A stretch of DNA of 64,000 nt, taken from Patulibacter brassicae (GTDB lineage: Bacteria > Actinomycetota > Thermoleophilia > Solirubrobacterales > Solirubrobacteraceae). The position numbers and the translations under genes are program-made. The notes below the pieces were generated by a model, which ran no database searches, had not been told where the DNA came from, and saw only the letters and a list, made by a program, of their open reading frames with translations. Positions within the stretch are counted from its first letter, which is position 1; each line of letters opens with the position of its first letter. The DNA lies in the NCBI RefSeq assembly GCF_033949425.1, contig NZ_JAXAVX010000010.1, positions 67,288-131,287 on the forward strand. Direction: 5' to 3'. Shown piece after piece: positions 1-9,387 of the stretch.

Positions 1-1
1 C

Positions 2-616
2 TCAGTCCTGGAGCGCGAGCTCCTCGTCCTCGACGACGTCCTCGTCGTCCTCGCCCTCGGCCACGACCCTGGGGTCCGGGCTCGTGCCCAGGAGCTCGTC
101 GAGGTAGGCCTCGGCCTCCTCCTCGGACTTCTCCAGCGCGTACATGAGCTCCGACGCCAGGACCTTCTTGGCGCGGGTGAACATCTGCTTCTCGCCGGTC
201 GAGAGGCCCTTCTCGTTCTCCCGGACGGCGAGGTTGCGCACGACCTCGGCCAGCTCGTGGATGTCGCCGGTCTTGATCTTCTCGCGGTTGTGCTTGAAGC
301 GCCGGTTCCAGTTCTTCGGCATCTCCGTGCACGGACCGCCGAGGACGGCGAGGACCTTCGCCATCGTCTCCTCGTTGATCACGCGGCGCAGCCCGACCTG
401 GGCGGCCTGGTCGCACGGGACGTGGACCGTCATGTCGTTGTGGAGGATGCGGATCTTCAGGTACTCCCGCTCCTCGCCGAGCACCTTGCGGGGCGCGCGG
501 GCCTTGACGACTCCCGCGCCGTGGTGCGGGTAGACGACGTTGTCACCGACCTGGAAGTCGCACTCCGTGCTCGGGGCGGCCTCGAACAGGTCGTCGTCGT
601 TGGTGGTCTCGGGCAT
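2..616 (-). CDS. carD: CarD family transcriptional regulator
   Basis: RNA polymerase-binding regulator of 204 residues. The N-terminal RNAP-interacting (RID) domain opens with GDNVVYPHHGAGV at residues 24-36, the signature of CarD/CdnL proteins. The helical DNA-binding region follows (about 85-180, with basic KNWNRRFKHNREK), then an acidic tail (188-204). CarD stabilises open promoter complexes, mainly at rRNA and housekeeping promoters. The ATG start has a strong Shine-Dalgarno AGGAGG four bases upstream, unlike many genes here. It lies downstream of disA on the same strand with a 74-base gap. The stop codon falls within the window, so the gene is complete. Confidence 0.95.
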   Translation of the reverse strand: MPETTNDDDLFEAAPSTECDFQVGDNVVYPHHGAGVVKARAPRKVLGEEREYLKIRILHNDMTVHVPCDQAAQVGLRRVINEETMAKVLAVLGGPCTEMPKNWNRRFKHNREKIKTGDIHELAEVVRNLAVRENEKGLSTGEKQMFTRAKKVLASELMYALEKSEEEAEAYLDELLGTSPDPRVVAEGEDDEDVVEDEELALQD

Positions 617-620
617 GCGT

Positions 621-626
621 CCTCCT
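621..626 (-). promoter_or_regulatory. Strong Shine-Dalgarno of carD
   Basis: AGGAGG on the minus strand, four bases before the ATG of carD. It is one of the few canonical ribosome binding sites in the window and fixes the start. Confidence 0.8.
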
Positions 627-690
627 GGGCGGGCTCGCCGCTACGCGCGGCGGGCCGGTCGGTACCGGCAGACGCAGGACGCTGGGAGCG

Positions 691-1803
691 TCACGTCTGC
701 AGGAAGCGGTCGACGAGGTTGATCTCTTGCAGTCGACGAAGGCCCTCGCGGATGTCCTTCGCACGGATCTCGCCGACACCGGGCACCGATTCCAGCTCGG
801 TGTCCGTTCCGACGAGCAGCTCGTCCAGGCCACCGAACCGGTCGATGATCTGCTGCACGACGAGCTTGGGCAGGCGCGGGATGCGCCCCAGGACCCGGTG
901 GCCGCGCGGGCTCACCGGGTAGTCCAGCGTGTTGAGCTTGCGGTTGTAGCCGAGGAGCTCCGCGAGCCGTCCGAAGTCGAGGAGATCCGGGTGCGGCAGG
1001 CGCGGCAGGAGGTCGAGCGCCTCCGCGACGGCCTCCTCGCCCGGATCCGTGGCGTAGTCGCGCACGAGCGCGGCCTTCTCGCCGGCGGTGCCGACCGTCG
1101 TCTCCTCGAGCTGCATCTCGATGAGGCGGCCGTCCGTGCCCAGCTCGACGATGTAGCGCTCGATCTCGACCGCCATCCGCGAGACGAGCTCGGCGCGCTG
1201 CAGCACGGTGAGTACGTCGTGCAGGGAGGCGCCGCCCTCGAACTCCAGCGCCGTGAGGCGCGTCGAGACCTGGTCGAGGCGGGTGCGGTACTTGTCGAGC
1301 GTCGCGAGCGCCTGGTTGGCCTTCGCGAGCACGACCGGGATCTGATCGAGCTGGTAGCGGGCGCCGTCGACGTAGAGCGAGACGACCTCGCGCCGCTGCG
1401 AGATCGCGATGACGAGCGCCGCGGTCTGCTTGCTGACGCGCTCGGCCGTCCGGTGACGGGTGCCGGTCTCCTGCGTGAGGATCGTCGGGTCCGGCACGAG
1501 CTGGACGTTCGCCATCGCGATCTTCGTCGCGTTGGCGTTCAGCGTGATCGCCCCGTCCATCTTCGCCAGCTGGTAGAGGAACGCCGGCGTGTAGTCGATG
1601 TCCAGGCGGATGCCGCCCGAGCAGAGGTGCGAGATCTCCTCCGGCTCGCCGATCGCCAGCAGGCCACCGGTGTGCGCGTTGAGGATCGAGTCGATGCCCT
1701 CGCGCAGCGCCGTACCCGGCGCGATCATCTCCAGAGCCTTCACCAACCGGGGCTCCTGGCGACCTTCGAGCTCCTGGAGCTCTTCCCCGGGACTACGCGC
1801 CAT
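691..1803 (-). CDS. disA: DNA integrity scanning diadenylate cyclase DisA
   Basis: Makes c-di-AMP from two ATP and scans DNA for branched lesions. 370 residues from the chosen ATG. The DAC domain (about 20-145) carries the catalytic DGA triplet (83-85, within KMDGAI) and RHRTAER (116-122). A helical linker and C-terminal helix-hairpin-helix motifs (VPGVGEIRAKDI near 345) bind DNA. The frame stays open 18 codons upstream, but a TACAAT -10 element lies seven bases before this ATG and B. subtilis DisA has a comparably short N-terminus, so the inner ATG is preferred. Downstream of radA, upstream of carD, an order common in actinobacteria. Confidence 0.95.
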   Translation of the reverse strand: MARSPGEELQELEGRQEPRLVKALEMIAPGTALREGIDSILNAHTGGLLAIGEPEEISHLCSGGIRLDIDYTPAFLYQLAKMDGAITLNANATKIAMANVQLVPDPTILTQETGTRHRTAERVSKQTAALVIAISQRREVVSLYVDGARYQLDQIPVVLAKANQALATLDKYRTRLDQVSTRLTALEFEGGASLHDVLTVLQRAELVSRMAVEIERYIVELGTDGRLIEMQLEETTVGTAGEKAALVRDYATDPGEEAVAEALDLLPRLPHPDLLDFGRLAELLGYNRKLNTLDYPVSPRGHRVLGRIPRLPKLVVQQIIDRFGGLDELLVGTDTELESVPGVGEIRAKDIREGLRRLQEINLVDRFLQT

Positions 1804-1810
1804 CGCAACG

Positions 1811-1816
1811 ATTGTA
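1811..1816 (-). promoter_or_regulatory. -10 element of disA (leaderless)
   Basis: TACAAT preceded by TGC (extended -10), seven bases before the ATG of disA. Transcription would begin at the start codon itself. Confidence 0.6.
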
Positions 1817-1882
1817 GCAATCTCTTTAGGGCGACTTGAGTCCCCTGTGTACGCCATACACGGGCACGTCGGGGACGAAAAG

Positions 1883-3346
1883 TCAAGCAGGGACGGGCGA
1901 TTCCCGACCGGGACCGTTCCGCCCCCCGCCCTGCGGGCGCCGCGGGAGCGCGGTCCGCAGCGCGTCGCGGAGCGTCGGGCAGCGCTCCGGGGAGACGACC
2001 GGGTCCAGTCCGAACTTCCGCGCCTCGCTCAGCCGGCGGTCCCCGTGCGCGACGCCGCGCAGCTCGCCCGTGAGCCCGACCTCGCCGAAGCACGCGACCG
2101 GCGGTGCGACGGTGGCGCCGGCCTGCGGATCCGGTGCGCCGGGTCCCCCGAGGCCCGGCACGACGCCCCGAGCCGCCGACGCCACGGCGAGCGCGACCGC
2201 GAGATCGGCCCCCGGCTCGTCGACGCGGATCCCCCCGACGACGTTCACGAACACGTCGCTCGTGCTCGTCGAGAGCCCCGCGTGGCGGCCGAGCACCGCG
2301 AGCACGAGCGCGAGCCGGTTGCGGTCGATGCCGTTGCAGACGCGCCGCGGCGGCACGAGCTCGCTGGGCGACACGAGCGCCTGGACCTCGACGAGCAGCG
2401 GACGCGAGCCCTCCATCGCGCACAGGACGACCGAGCCGGGCGCCCGCGTCGCCTCCCCGACGAACCGCGCCGACGGATCGAGGACCTCCACGAGGCCGCT
2501 GCCGTGCATCTCGAAGACCCCGGCCTCGTTCGTCGAGCCGAAGCGGTTCTTCTGCGCCCGCAGCGTGCGGTAGGTCCGCTCGCGCTCGCCCTCGAACTGC
2601 AGGACGCAGTCCACGAGGTGCTCGAGGACCCGCGGGCCCGCCAGCGCGCCCTCCTTCGTCACGTGCCCGACGAGGACCGTCGCGATGTCGAGCCGCTTCG
2701 CGACCCCCATGAGGCGCGAGGCCACCTCTCGGACCTGACCGACCGACCCGGGCGCCCCCGAGAGCTCCGCGTCGTGGAGCGTCTGGACGGAGTCGATGAC
2801 GCAGACGTCGGGGCGCTCCTGCTCGAGCGTCGACAGGACGGTGTCGAGGTCGGTCTCGGCGAGGATCGGCACGTCGAGCGCCCCAGGGATCCCCGCGAGC
2901 CGCTCGGCGCGCAGGCGGACCTGCGACGCCGACTCCTCGCCCGAGACGTAGAGCGTTCGCCGGCCCGCGTCCGCGAGCCGCCCGAGGACCATGTTCAGGA
3001 GCGTCGACTTCCCGATCCCCGGCGAGCCGCCGAGCAGCACGAGCGATCCCGGGACGAGGCCGCCGCCGAGCACCCGGTCGACCTCGGCGAGTCCGGTCTG
3101 CAGGCGCGGCACGCGCGAGGTCGTCACGTCGCCCAGCCGCGTCGGCCGGCCGGCCGGCGCGCCGCGACCCGCCGCGCCCGGTCCCCGCGCGGCACCGCCG
3201 CCGCGTCGCGACGCGCCGCCGCCCCCGCGCTCGACCCGCTCCTCGTTCAGCGTGCCCCACGCGCCGCAGCCCGGGCACTGCCCGAGCCAGCGGGGGCTCT
3301 GGTGCCCGCAGGCGGAGCAGACGTGGGCGGTGGCGACGCGAGCCAT
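1883..3346 (-). CDS. radA: DNA repair protein RadA/Sms
   Basis: Recombination branch-migration ATPase of 487 residues. N-terminal zinc finger uses C10, C13, C24 and C27. A Gly/Arg-rich linker follows, then a RecA-like core with Walker A GGSPGIGKST (106-115) and the RadA-specific KNRFGST (266-272). The Lon-protease-like C-terminal domain spans about 300-460. All key motifs are intact. ATG is preceded by TAGCCT nine bases upstream and no Shine-Dalgarno. Stop lies 79 bases upstream of disA. Confidence 0.96.
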   Translation of the reverse strand: MARVATAHVCSACGHQSPRWLGQCPGCGAWGTLNEERVERGGGGASRRGGGAARGPGAAGRGAPAGRPTRLGDVTTSRVPRLQTGLAEVDRVLGGGLVPGSLVLLGGSPGIGKSTLLNMVLGRLADAGRRTLYVSGEESASQVRLRAERLAGIPGALDVPILAETDLDTVLSTLEQERPDVCVIDSVQTLHDAELSGAPGSVGQVREVASRLMGVAKRLDIATVLVGHVTKEGALAGPRVLEHLVDCVLQFEGERERTYRTLRAQKNRFGSTNEAGVFEMHGSGLVEVLDPSARFVGEATRAPGSVVLCAMEGSRPLLVEVQALVSPSELVPPRRVCNGIDRNRLALVLAVLGRHAGLSTSTSDVFVNVVGGIRVDEPGADLAVALAVASAARGVVPGLGGPGAPDPQAGATVAPPVACFGEVGLTGELRGVAHGDRRLSEARKFGLDPVVSPERCPTLRDALRTALPRRPQGGGRNGPGRESPVPA

Positions 3347-3660
3347 CGGCCTTCGAGGCTACGGACGCCCCCGGCGGCAGGCGGGCGCGACGAGCCCGCC
3401 GGTGCTCCCGCGATCAGCGTGCGGGGAACGGCGGAACGAGAACGCCGGGACGAGCGTGGCCGGCCTTCGCCGCACCCCTCGCGGGGTTCGCGAACCGGTC
3501 GGCGGCGGAGATCGAGCCGACCGCGGTTCGCCGCACCTCATCCCGTCCCGTCCCTCCCGGGTCGTCCTCGTCTCACGCACGTGGACTGGCGCGCCCATGG
3601 CACGCGTCCGTCACGAAACGGAGCACCGATTGCGCGAGGACCGCGGCACGATCGGTCGCG
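3347..3660. other. Intergenic region between divergent radA and DUF559 gene
   Basis: 314 bases without a convincing gene. It holds the putative radA -10 element TAGCCT (3356-3361, minus strand) and a perfect 7-bp inverted repeat (3380-3386 with 3394-3400, 7-base loop). Short frames through it have shadow-like arginine/proline-rich composition. The DUF559 gene has a weak CACGAT eight bases before its ATG. I see nothing else. Confidence 0.5.
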
Positions 3661-4575
3661 ATGTCGGCGGACCGCGAACGTCGCCTCCGGGACCTGGCCG
3701 TGCGCCAGGACGGACTCGCCACGACGCGGCAGCTCGTCGAGCGGGGATGGAGCCCGGACGCGGTCGAGCGGGCGGTCCGACGCGGGCGCTTCCTTCGGCT
3801 GCACCGGGGCGTCGTGCTCGCCGGCCCCGGGCCGGTGACCGCCAGGGTGCGCGGCCGCGCAGCGCTGCTGGCCGTCGGGGACGACGCCGCGCTCGACCGG
3901 GGGTGGGCCGCCTGGCACCTCGGATTCGGGCCGTTCACCGGGGGGCCGGTGACGGTCGCGACGGCCGTTCGAGGACGCCGCTCGCGGGATGGGGTCGCGG
4001 TCCGCTGCGTGCGCCGCCTCGACCCGCCGGAGGTCCTGCACGTCGACGGACTCCGGGTGACGAGTCCGGAACGAACGATCTGCGACCTGGCGGCGAGCGT
4101 CGGCCCGGCGGCCCTCGAGCGCCTCGTCGATCAGGCGCTGGTGGCGCGCCGGGTCACCCCCGAGGACCTGCGGCGGCACCTCGGGCGACACGGCGGCACC
4201 CGGGGCGTTCCCGCGCTCCGCGCGATGCTCGCCGCGCATCGCGGCGCGACCCGATCCGAGCTCGAGCGGATGTTCCGGCAGCTGTGGGCGCGATCGCAGC
4301 TGCCGGCGTACGAGGCCAACGCACGCGTCGCCGGGATCACCGTCGACGCGCTGTGGCCCGAGCACCGGGTCGTCGTCGAGCTCGACAGTCGGGGGTTCCA
4401 CGACGCCGTCCCGACCCGGGCCGAGGCGGACCGCCGGAGAAGCAGCCGACTCGCCGCCTCCGGCTACCTCGTCGTCCGCGTCGGCGCTCGGAGGGTGCGG
4501 GAGGAGCCGGTCGCCCTGATCGCCGAGCTCGCGCTGATCCTGGGACGAGCATCGACGCGCGGTGGCGTGCCGTGA
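3661..4575 (+). CDS. DUF559 (Vsr-like endonuclease fold) protein with AbiEi-like N-terminus
   Basis: 304 residues. Residues 1-60 (RLRDLAVRQDGLATTRQLVERG) look like the winged-helix start of AbiEi/type IV antitoxin-like proteins. The middle resembles the AbiEi C-terminal region (VTSPERTICDLAAS, 133-146). Residues 225-290 are a DUF559 domain with the PD-(D/E)XK-like arrangement D229, E240, D242 (VDALWPEHRVVVELD) and a basic helix (EADRRRSSRLAASGY). Such proteins are abundant in actinobacteria and their function is unproven; a nuclease role is inference. No toxin partner is adjacent. Confidence 0.75.
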   Translation: MSADRERRLRDLAVRQDGLATTRQLVERGWSPDAVERAVRRGRFLRLHRGVVLAGPGPVTARVRGRAALLAVGDDAALDRGWAAWHLGFGPFTGGPVTVATAVRGRRSRDGVAVRCVRRLDPPEVLHVDGLRVTSPERTICDLAASVGPAALERLVDQALVARRVTPEDLRRHLGRHGGTRGVPALRAMLAAHRGATRSELERMFRQLWARSQLPAYEANARVAGITVDALWPEHRVVVELDSRGFHDAVPTRAEADRRRSSRLAASGYLVVRVGARRVREEPVALIAELALILGRASTRGGVP

Positions 4576-4812
4576 CAGAGCCGTCCAATCACGCGCCACC
4601 GTTGCTGCTTCACGGCGCCAGCCGCCGCTCGACATCGGAGATTCCCGCGGCCGACGCGGGCTTCGCTCACGGCGCGAGCGCCGGACCGCTCGTGCAGCGG
4701 TTCGCCGCGACCCGCGCAGAACGGCCGGCGCCTCGAGCCCACGGCTCCGTGCCGCTCAGCGCGTGCCCGGCGGGCGAGGGCGCTCACGCCGGCAACGAGC
4801 GGTCGAAGGCGG

Positions 4813-6075
4813 TCAGCGGGAGCGGTCGAGGGCGGTGAGGACGTCGGCGACGACGTCCCGGGGGTCCTCGATGCCCGCGCTGAGGCGGATGTAGCCCGGC
4901 GGGACCTGGCCGTCGCCGTGGCGGTCGCGGCGCTCGGCGGTGGTGTGGAGGCCGCCGAAGCTCGTGGCCTCGAGGACGATCTCCAGGGCGGAGAGGAAGG
5001 TGCGGGCCCGGCGGGGCGAGCCGAGGTCGAAGCCGACCACGGAGCTCAGGCCCGGGTAGCGGACGTCGCTGACGTCGTCGCGCTCGCGGAGGGCGGCGAC
5101 GAGCGCCTCGGCGACCTGCTCCTGTCGCGCCAGCCGGACCTCCAGCGTGGCGAGCGAGCGGTGGGCCAACCACGTCTCGAAGGGTCCGGGGACCGCGCCG
5201 GCGAGGGTCCGCCACGAGCGCAGGCCCGCGGCGACCTCCTCGTCGGCCGCGGAGACGTGCCCGAGGATGAGGTCGCTGTGGCCGGCGAGGTGCTTGCTGT
5301 CGGAGGAGACGACGAGGTCGGCGCCGAGCTCGAGCGGCCGCTGGCGCAACGGGGTCGCCAGTGTGTTGTCGACGACGACGCGTGCCCCGGCGCGGCGGCA
5401 CGCGGCGATCGTCTCCTCGAGTTCGAGCACCTCGAGGCCGGGGTTCGCGGGCGTCTCGAGCCACACGAGGCTCGCGCCCTTGGCGGCACGGCGGATCTGC
5501 TCGTCCGCGGTCGGCACGAGCCGCACGCCGACGCCCCGCAGCGCGAGGTGCTCGCGCGCGAGCTGCGCCACCCCCGGATAGCCGTCGGTCGGGGCGACGA
5601 GCAGGTCACCGGGACCCAGGAGGTGGTGGAGGATCGCCGCCACGGCCGCCATGCCCGAGGCGAAGACGACCGCGTGACCCCCGTCGAGCTCGCCGAGCGC
5701 GTGCTCGTAGCGCTCGAAGCCGGGGTTCGTCATCCGGCCGTAGACGTGCGGCGCCTCGTCGAGGTCCCCCGCGGCGTGGTACGGCGCGGCGAAGACCGGA
5801 CCGGGGAGGAACGGCCGGCCCTGTCCCGCGCTCGGAAGGCCCGCGCGGACGATCCGCGTGGCGTCGGCGAGGCCCTCGGGCCCGGACGCCGGCGCTGCGC
5901 CGGCGTCGTCCGGCGCGACGGCCGGCCGCGGCCCGCGGCCGCGCTGGCGCTCGAGCTCGGCCCGCGCCCGCGCCGCGACCCCGCGCGGCAGGACCCCGGC
6001 CTCGCCTGGCGCCCAGGCCGACCCGCCGTCCTTCGGGGAGGACCCGCCCTCGCCGGCGCGCTCGTCCGCGCTCAC
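4813..6075 (-). CDS. Cys/Met metabolism PLP-dependent enzyme (cystathionine gamma-synthase/lyase family)
   Basis: Fold-type I PLP enzyme of trans-sulfuration. The GTG chosen gives 421 residues; the frame is open further upstream but that part is arginine/proline-rich and not family-like. The enzymatic core starts near DATRIVRAG. The PLP lysine is K261 in SSDSKHLAGHSD, and the YIRLSAGIED motif near the C-terminus is typical. The first 65 or so residues are low-complexity. Substrate (O-acyl-homoserine, cystathionine or methionine) cannot be decided; MetB, MetC or MGL activity are all possible. Stands alone between the DUF559 gene (convergent) and clpC. Confidence 0.8.
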   Translation of the reverse strand: MSADERAGEGGSSPKDGGSAWAPGEAGVLPRGVAARARAELERQRGRGPRPAVAPDDAGAAPASGPEGLADATRIVRAGLPSAGQGRPFLPGPVFAAPYHAAGDLDEAPHVYGRMTNPGFERYEHALGELDGGHAVVFASGMAAVAAILHHLLGPGDLLVAPTDGYPGVAQLAREHLALRGVGVRLVPTADEQIRRAAKGASLVWLETPANPGLEVLELEETIAACRRAGARVVVDNTLATPLRQRPLELGADLVVSSDSKHLAGHSDLILGHVSAADEEVAAGLRSWRTLAGAVPGPFETWLAHRSLATLEVRLARQEQVAEALVAALRERDDVSDVRYPGLSSVVGFDLGSPRRARTFLSALEIVLEATSFGGLHTTAERRDRHGDGQVPPGYIRLSAGIEDPRDVVADVLTALDRSR

Positions 6076-6418
6076 GCGCGGCCCCACGAGTCTCGGGGGA
6101 CGGACGGCGCCCGCAGGGCACGGGCGAGCGGCGACGGGCAGCGACGCATCGCGGGCAACCCTAGCGAGTGGCCTGGCAGTGGCCGAGGGGTGACCGGGTC
6201 GTTGCAGCCCCGCGTGGCGCGCCGCCACGCGCGAGCGACGTCGCCGGTACCCGGGACCTCCGGCCGCCGGCCACCGGCCACGGCCGTCCGACGCCCTGCA
6301 CCGAGGGATCCTCGGCCGGCGAACCCGGCAGACCGCTTCGAGAACGACGACGGGGGCGACACCGCCAGGTTGGTGCCGCCCCCGTCGAGCTGGTCGCGCC
6401 CCGCGGGGCGCGGTCCGA
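6076..6418. other. Intergenic region between PLP enzyme and clpC
   Basis: 343 bases. It contains the strong inverted repeat at 6349-6386 that probably terminates clpC. No credible gene, RNA or repeat otherwise; the promoter of the PLP enzyme should lie here but no clear -10 element is seen. Confidence 0.5.
6349..6386 (-). terminator. Hairpin terminator of clpC
   Basis: 15-bp inverted repeat with one mismatch (6349-6363 with 6372-6386) and an 8-base loop, starting 32 bases after the clpC stop codon. No U-tract follows, as is usual in very GC-rich genomes. Confidence 0.7.
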
Positions 6419-8998
6419 TCAGGACTCCTCGGTCGCCTCGGCGGGCTCCTCGGCGTCCTCGTTCTCGGTCTCGTCGTCGGCACCGACGGCGGCCGGCACC
6501 TTCGCGTTCGTCGTGTCGACGCTCAGCGTCACCTCGCGACCCTCGTCGTCGGGCTCCGCGGAGCGGTCGACCGTCACGACGGCGCCGGGGTGGAGCTCGT
6601 TGGCGAGCACGAAGTCCGCCAGCGGGTCCTCGATGTAGCGCTGGATCGCCCGGCGGAGCGGACGGGCGCCCATCGCGGGGTCCCACCCCTTCTCGGTCAG
6701 CAGGTCCTTGACGCCGTCGGTCAGCTCGAGCGTGAGCTCGCGGTCCTTCAGCGACTTGCGGACCCGGTCCACCATCAGGTCGACGATCCGGGCGATCTCC
6801 GGCTTCGTCAGCTTGTGGAAGACGATGACCTCGTCGATCCGGTTGAGGAACTCCGGCTTGAACGCCTTCTTCAGCTCGCCGGTGACGCGCTGCTTCATGT
6901 CCTCGTAGCTGATCTCGGCGTCCTCGTCACCGATCTGGAAGCCGAGCGGCGTCGACTTCGCGATCTCCGAGGCCCCGATGTTCGAGGTCATGATCACGAT
7001 GGCGTGCCGGAAGTCGACCGTGCGGCCCTGCGAGTCGGTCAGCCGGCCGTCCTCCAGGATCTGGAGCAGCAGGTTGAAGACGTCCGGGTGGGCCTTCTCG
7101 ATCTCGTCCAGCAGGAGCACCGAGTACGGCTTGCGCCGCACGGCCTCGGTCAGCTGGCCGCCCTCGTCGTACCCGACGTAGCCGGGGGGCGAGCCGACGA
7201 GCCGCGAGACCGCGTGCTTCTCCATGTACTCGGACATGTCGATGCGGACCATCGCGTCGTCGTCGTTGAAGAGGAACTGCGCCAGCGACTTGGCGAGCTC
7301 CGTCTTGCCGACGCCCGTCGGGCCGAGGAAGATGAACGAGCCGGTCGGGCGCTTGGGGTCCTTGAGGCCCGCACGCGAGCGGCGGATCGCCTTGGAGACG
7401 ACCTTCACGGCCTGCTCCTGCCCGATCACGCGCTCGTGGAGCTCCTCCTCCATCGCCATCAGGCGACGGGTCTCGGCCTCGGTGAGCTTGAAGACCGGGA
7501 TGCCCGTCCACATCGAGACGATGTCGGCGATCTCCTCCTCGCCGATCGACAGCCGGGGCTGCTCGCCCTCGCCGGCCTCCCACTGCTCGACGAGCTCGCG
7601 CTTCTTCTGCACGAGCTTGCGCTCCTCGTCGCGCAGCGCGGCCGCGGACTCGTACTCCTGCGCCTCGATCGCCGCGTCCTTCTTGCGGCGGGCCTCGGCG
7701 ATCTGCTCCTCGACCTCCTGGAAGACGGGCGGGCTGCCCATCGACCGGATGCGCTTGCGGGACGCGGCCTCGTCGACGAGGTCGATCGCCTTGTCCGGCA
7801 GCTGGCGGTCGGAGATGTAGCGGTCGGCGAGCTCCGCCGCGGCCTCGAGGGCCTCGTCGGTGATCTCGATCTTGTGGTGCTGCTCGTACCGGTCGCGCAG
7901 GCCCTTGAGGATCTGCACGGCCTCCTCGACGGCGGGCTGCTCCACGCGGACCTGCTGGAAGCGGCGCTCCAGCGCGGAGTCGCGCTCGAGGTACTTGCGG
8001 TACTCGTCGATCGTCGTGGCGCCGATCGTCTGCAGCTCGCCACGGGCCAGCGCGGGCTTCAGGATCGAGGCCGCGTCGATCGCGCCCTCGGCCGCGCCGG
8101 CGCCGACGAGGTTGTGGATCTCGTCGATGAAGAGGATGACGTCGCCCTTGTTGGCGATCTCCTTCATGACCTTCTTCAGGCGCTCCTCGAACTCGCCGCG
8201 GTACTTGGACCCGGCGACGAGGGCGGCGAGATCCAGCGTGTAGATCTGCTTGTCGCGCAGCAGCTCCGGGACGTCGCCCGACGCGATCCGCTGCGCCAGC
8301 CCCTCGACGACGGCCGTCTTGCCGACGCCCGGCTCGCCGATGAGGACCGGGTTGTTCTTCGTCCGGCGCGAGAGGATCTGCATGATCCGCTCGATCTCGG
8401 TCTCGCGACCGACGACCGGGTCGAGCTTGCCCTCCGCGGCGAGCTTCGTCAGGTCTCGACCGAACTGGTCGAGGACCTTGGACGAGCGCTTCTGCGGCGA
8501 GCCCTCGCCCGCCTGCGCGCCGCTGCCGCCGACCGAGGAGCCCGCCGTCTGGCGGCGGCCGCCCGGACCGGAGAGCATCCGGATGACCTCGTTGCGGATC
8601 TTCTCGCTGTCGGCGTCGAAGTCCAGCAGGATGCGGGCGGCGACGCCCTCGTTCTCCCGCACGAGGCCGAGCAGGATGTGCTCGGTGCCGATGTAGTTGT
8701 GGCCCAGGCTGAGCGCCTCGCGCAGCGCGAGCTCGAGGACCTTCTTGGCGCGCGGCGTGAACGGGATCTGGCCGGAGGTGACCTCCTCGCCCGACCCGAC
8801 GATCCGCACGACCTGCGCCCGGACCCGCTCGACGGTGATGTCGAGCGACTCGAGGACGCGGGCCGCCAGGCCCTCCTCCTCGCGCAGCAGCCCGAGCAGG
8901 ATGTGCTCGGTGCCGATGTAGTTGTGCTTGAGCGTCCGCGCCTCTTCCTGGGCGAGAACGACGACCTGCCTGGCTCGTTCTGTGAATCGCTCGAACAT
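6419..8998 (-). CDS. clpC: ATP-dependent Clp protease ATP-binding subunit ClpC
   Basis: AAA+ unfoldase that feeds ClpP. 859 residues. Two Clp N repeats (MFERFTERAR and TPRAKKVLEL, 1-140) are followed by AAA domain 1 with Walker A GEPGVGKT (221-228), a UVR/middle-domain coiled coil (about 420-455), and AAA domain 2 with GPTGVGKT (559-566). The C-terminus is extended by an acidic, disordered tail of about 40 residues. The start is the ATG of MFERFTERA, preceded by AAGGA/AGGGA. No ClpP gene or adaptor is adjacent. Confidence 0.97.
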   Translation of the reverse strand: MFERFTERARQVVVLAQEEARTLKHNYIGTEHILLGLLREEEGLAARVLESLDITVERVRAQVVRIVGSGEEVTSGQIPFTPRAKKVLELALREALSLGHNYIGTEHILLGLVRENEGVAARILLDFDADSEKIRNEVIRMLSGPGGRRQTAGSSVGGSGAQAGEGSPQKRSSKVLDQFGRDLTKLAAEGKLDPVVGRETEIERIMQILSRRTKNNPVLIGEPGVGKTAVVEGLAQRIASGDVPELLRDKQIYTLDLAALVAGSKYRGEFEERLKKVMKEIANKGDVILFIDEIHNLVGAGAAEGAIDAASILKPALARGELQTIGATTIDEYRKYLERDSALERRFQQVRVEQPAVEEAVQILKGLRDRYEQHHKIEITDEALEAAAELADRYISDRQLPDKAIDLVDEAASRKRIRSMGSPPVFQEVEEQIAEARRKKDAAIEAQEYESAAALRDEERKLVQKKRELVEQWEAGEGEQPRLSIGEEEIADIVSMWTGIPVFKLTEAETRRLMAMEEELHERVIGQEQAVKVVSKAIRRSRAGLKDPKRPTGSFIFLGPTGVGKTELAKSLAQFLFNDDDAMVRIDMSEYMEKHAVSRLVGSPPGYVGYDEGGQLTEAVRRKPYSVLLLDEIEKAHPDVFNLLLQILEDGRLTDSQGRTVDFRHAIVIMTSNIGASEIAKSTPLGFQIGDEDAEISYEDMKQRVTGELKKAFKPEFLNRIDEVIVFHKLTKPEIARIVDLMVDRVRKSLKDRELTLELTDGVKDLLTEKGWDPAMGARPLRRAIQRYIEDPLADFVLANELHPGAVVTVDRSAEPDDEGREVTLSVDTTNAKVPAAVGADDETENEDAEEPAEATEES

Positions 8999-9387
8999 TC
9001 CCTGGATCCTTCCTGGCCCCCGGGTCGGTGGATCCGGCCCGGGTAGGTCCCGCGTTCGGGTACGCCGACGGACCCGTTCACCCATCTCTACGCCCCGTCC
9101 GAGTCGGGCAGATGCGCGTCCGGGCCCTTCAGTCGTTCCCTGACAGTGATCGTACCAGCGGCCCCGACGGCCCCAGTCCGGGCCGCTGGAGCGGACGAAC
9201 GTGCGGGCGGTGCGCCATCCGGAACAATGACGTCAAATCCAGTCCGGATTCTACCATTACCGCGGGGGGCCGAGCCCCCGGACGCCGCGCGATCGGGCAC
9301 GGAGAGGGTGTACCCGCCCGCCGCCGCGCGCAGACACGGGCGACGCCCGAGCGACTGACCGCGGACTCGAACCCGCGCGGGGACCGC
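8999..9387. other. Intergenic region between lysS and clpC
   Basis: 389 bases. It contains a tight hairpin (9265-9279) and possible clpC promoters on the minus strand: TACGAT (9149-9154) and TAGAAT (9249-9254), neither with a clear -35. No ClgR- or CtsR-like operator was recognised by eye. No credible coding frame. Confidence 0.5.
9265..9279 (-). terminator. GC hairpin downstream of lysS
   Basis: Perfect 6-bp stem (9265-9270 with 9274-9279) closed by the triloop CGA, about 110 bases after the lysS stop. Possible terminator separating lysS from clpC transcription; no U-tract. Confidence 0.4.

Noticed and set aside
6076..6483. N-terminal extension of the PLP enzyme to an upstream ATG at 6483
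   Set aside because: It would cross the clpC terminator and overlap the clpC 3' end; residues are Arg/Pro-rich with no family match.
6590..9046. Long open frame (818 codons) opposite clpC
   Set aside because: It mirrors clpC in antisense; Leu/Arg/Asp/Val-rich shadow composition with no domain, while clpC is complete and highly conserved.
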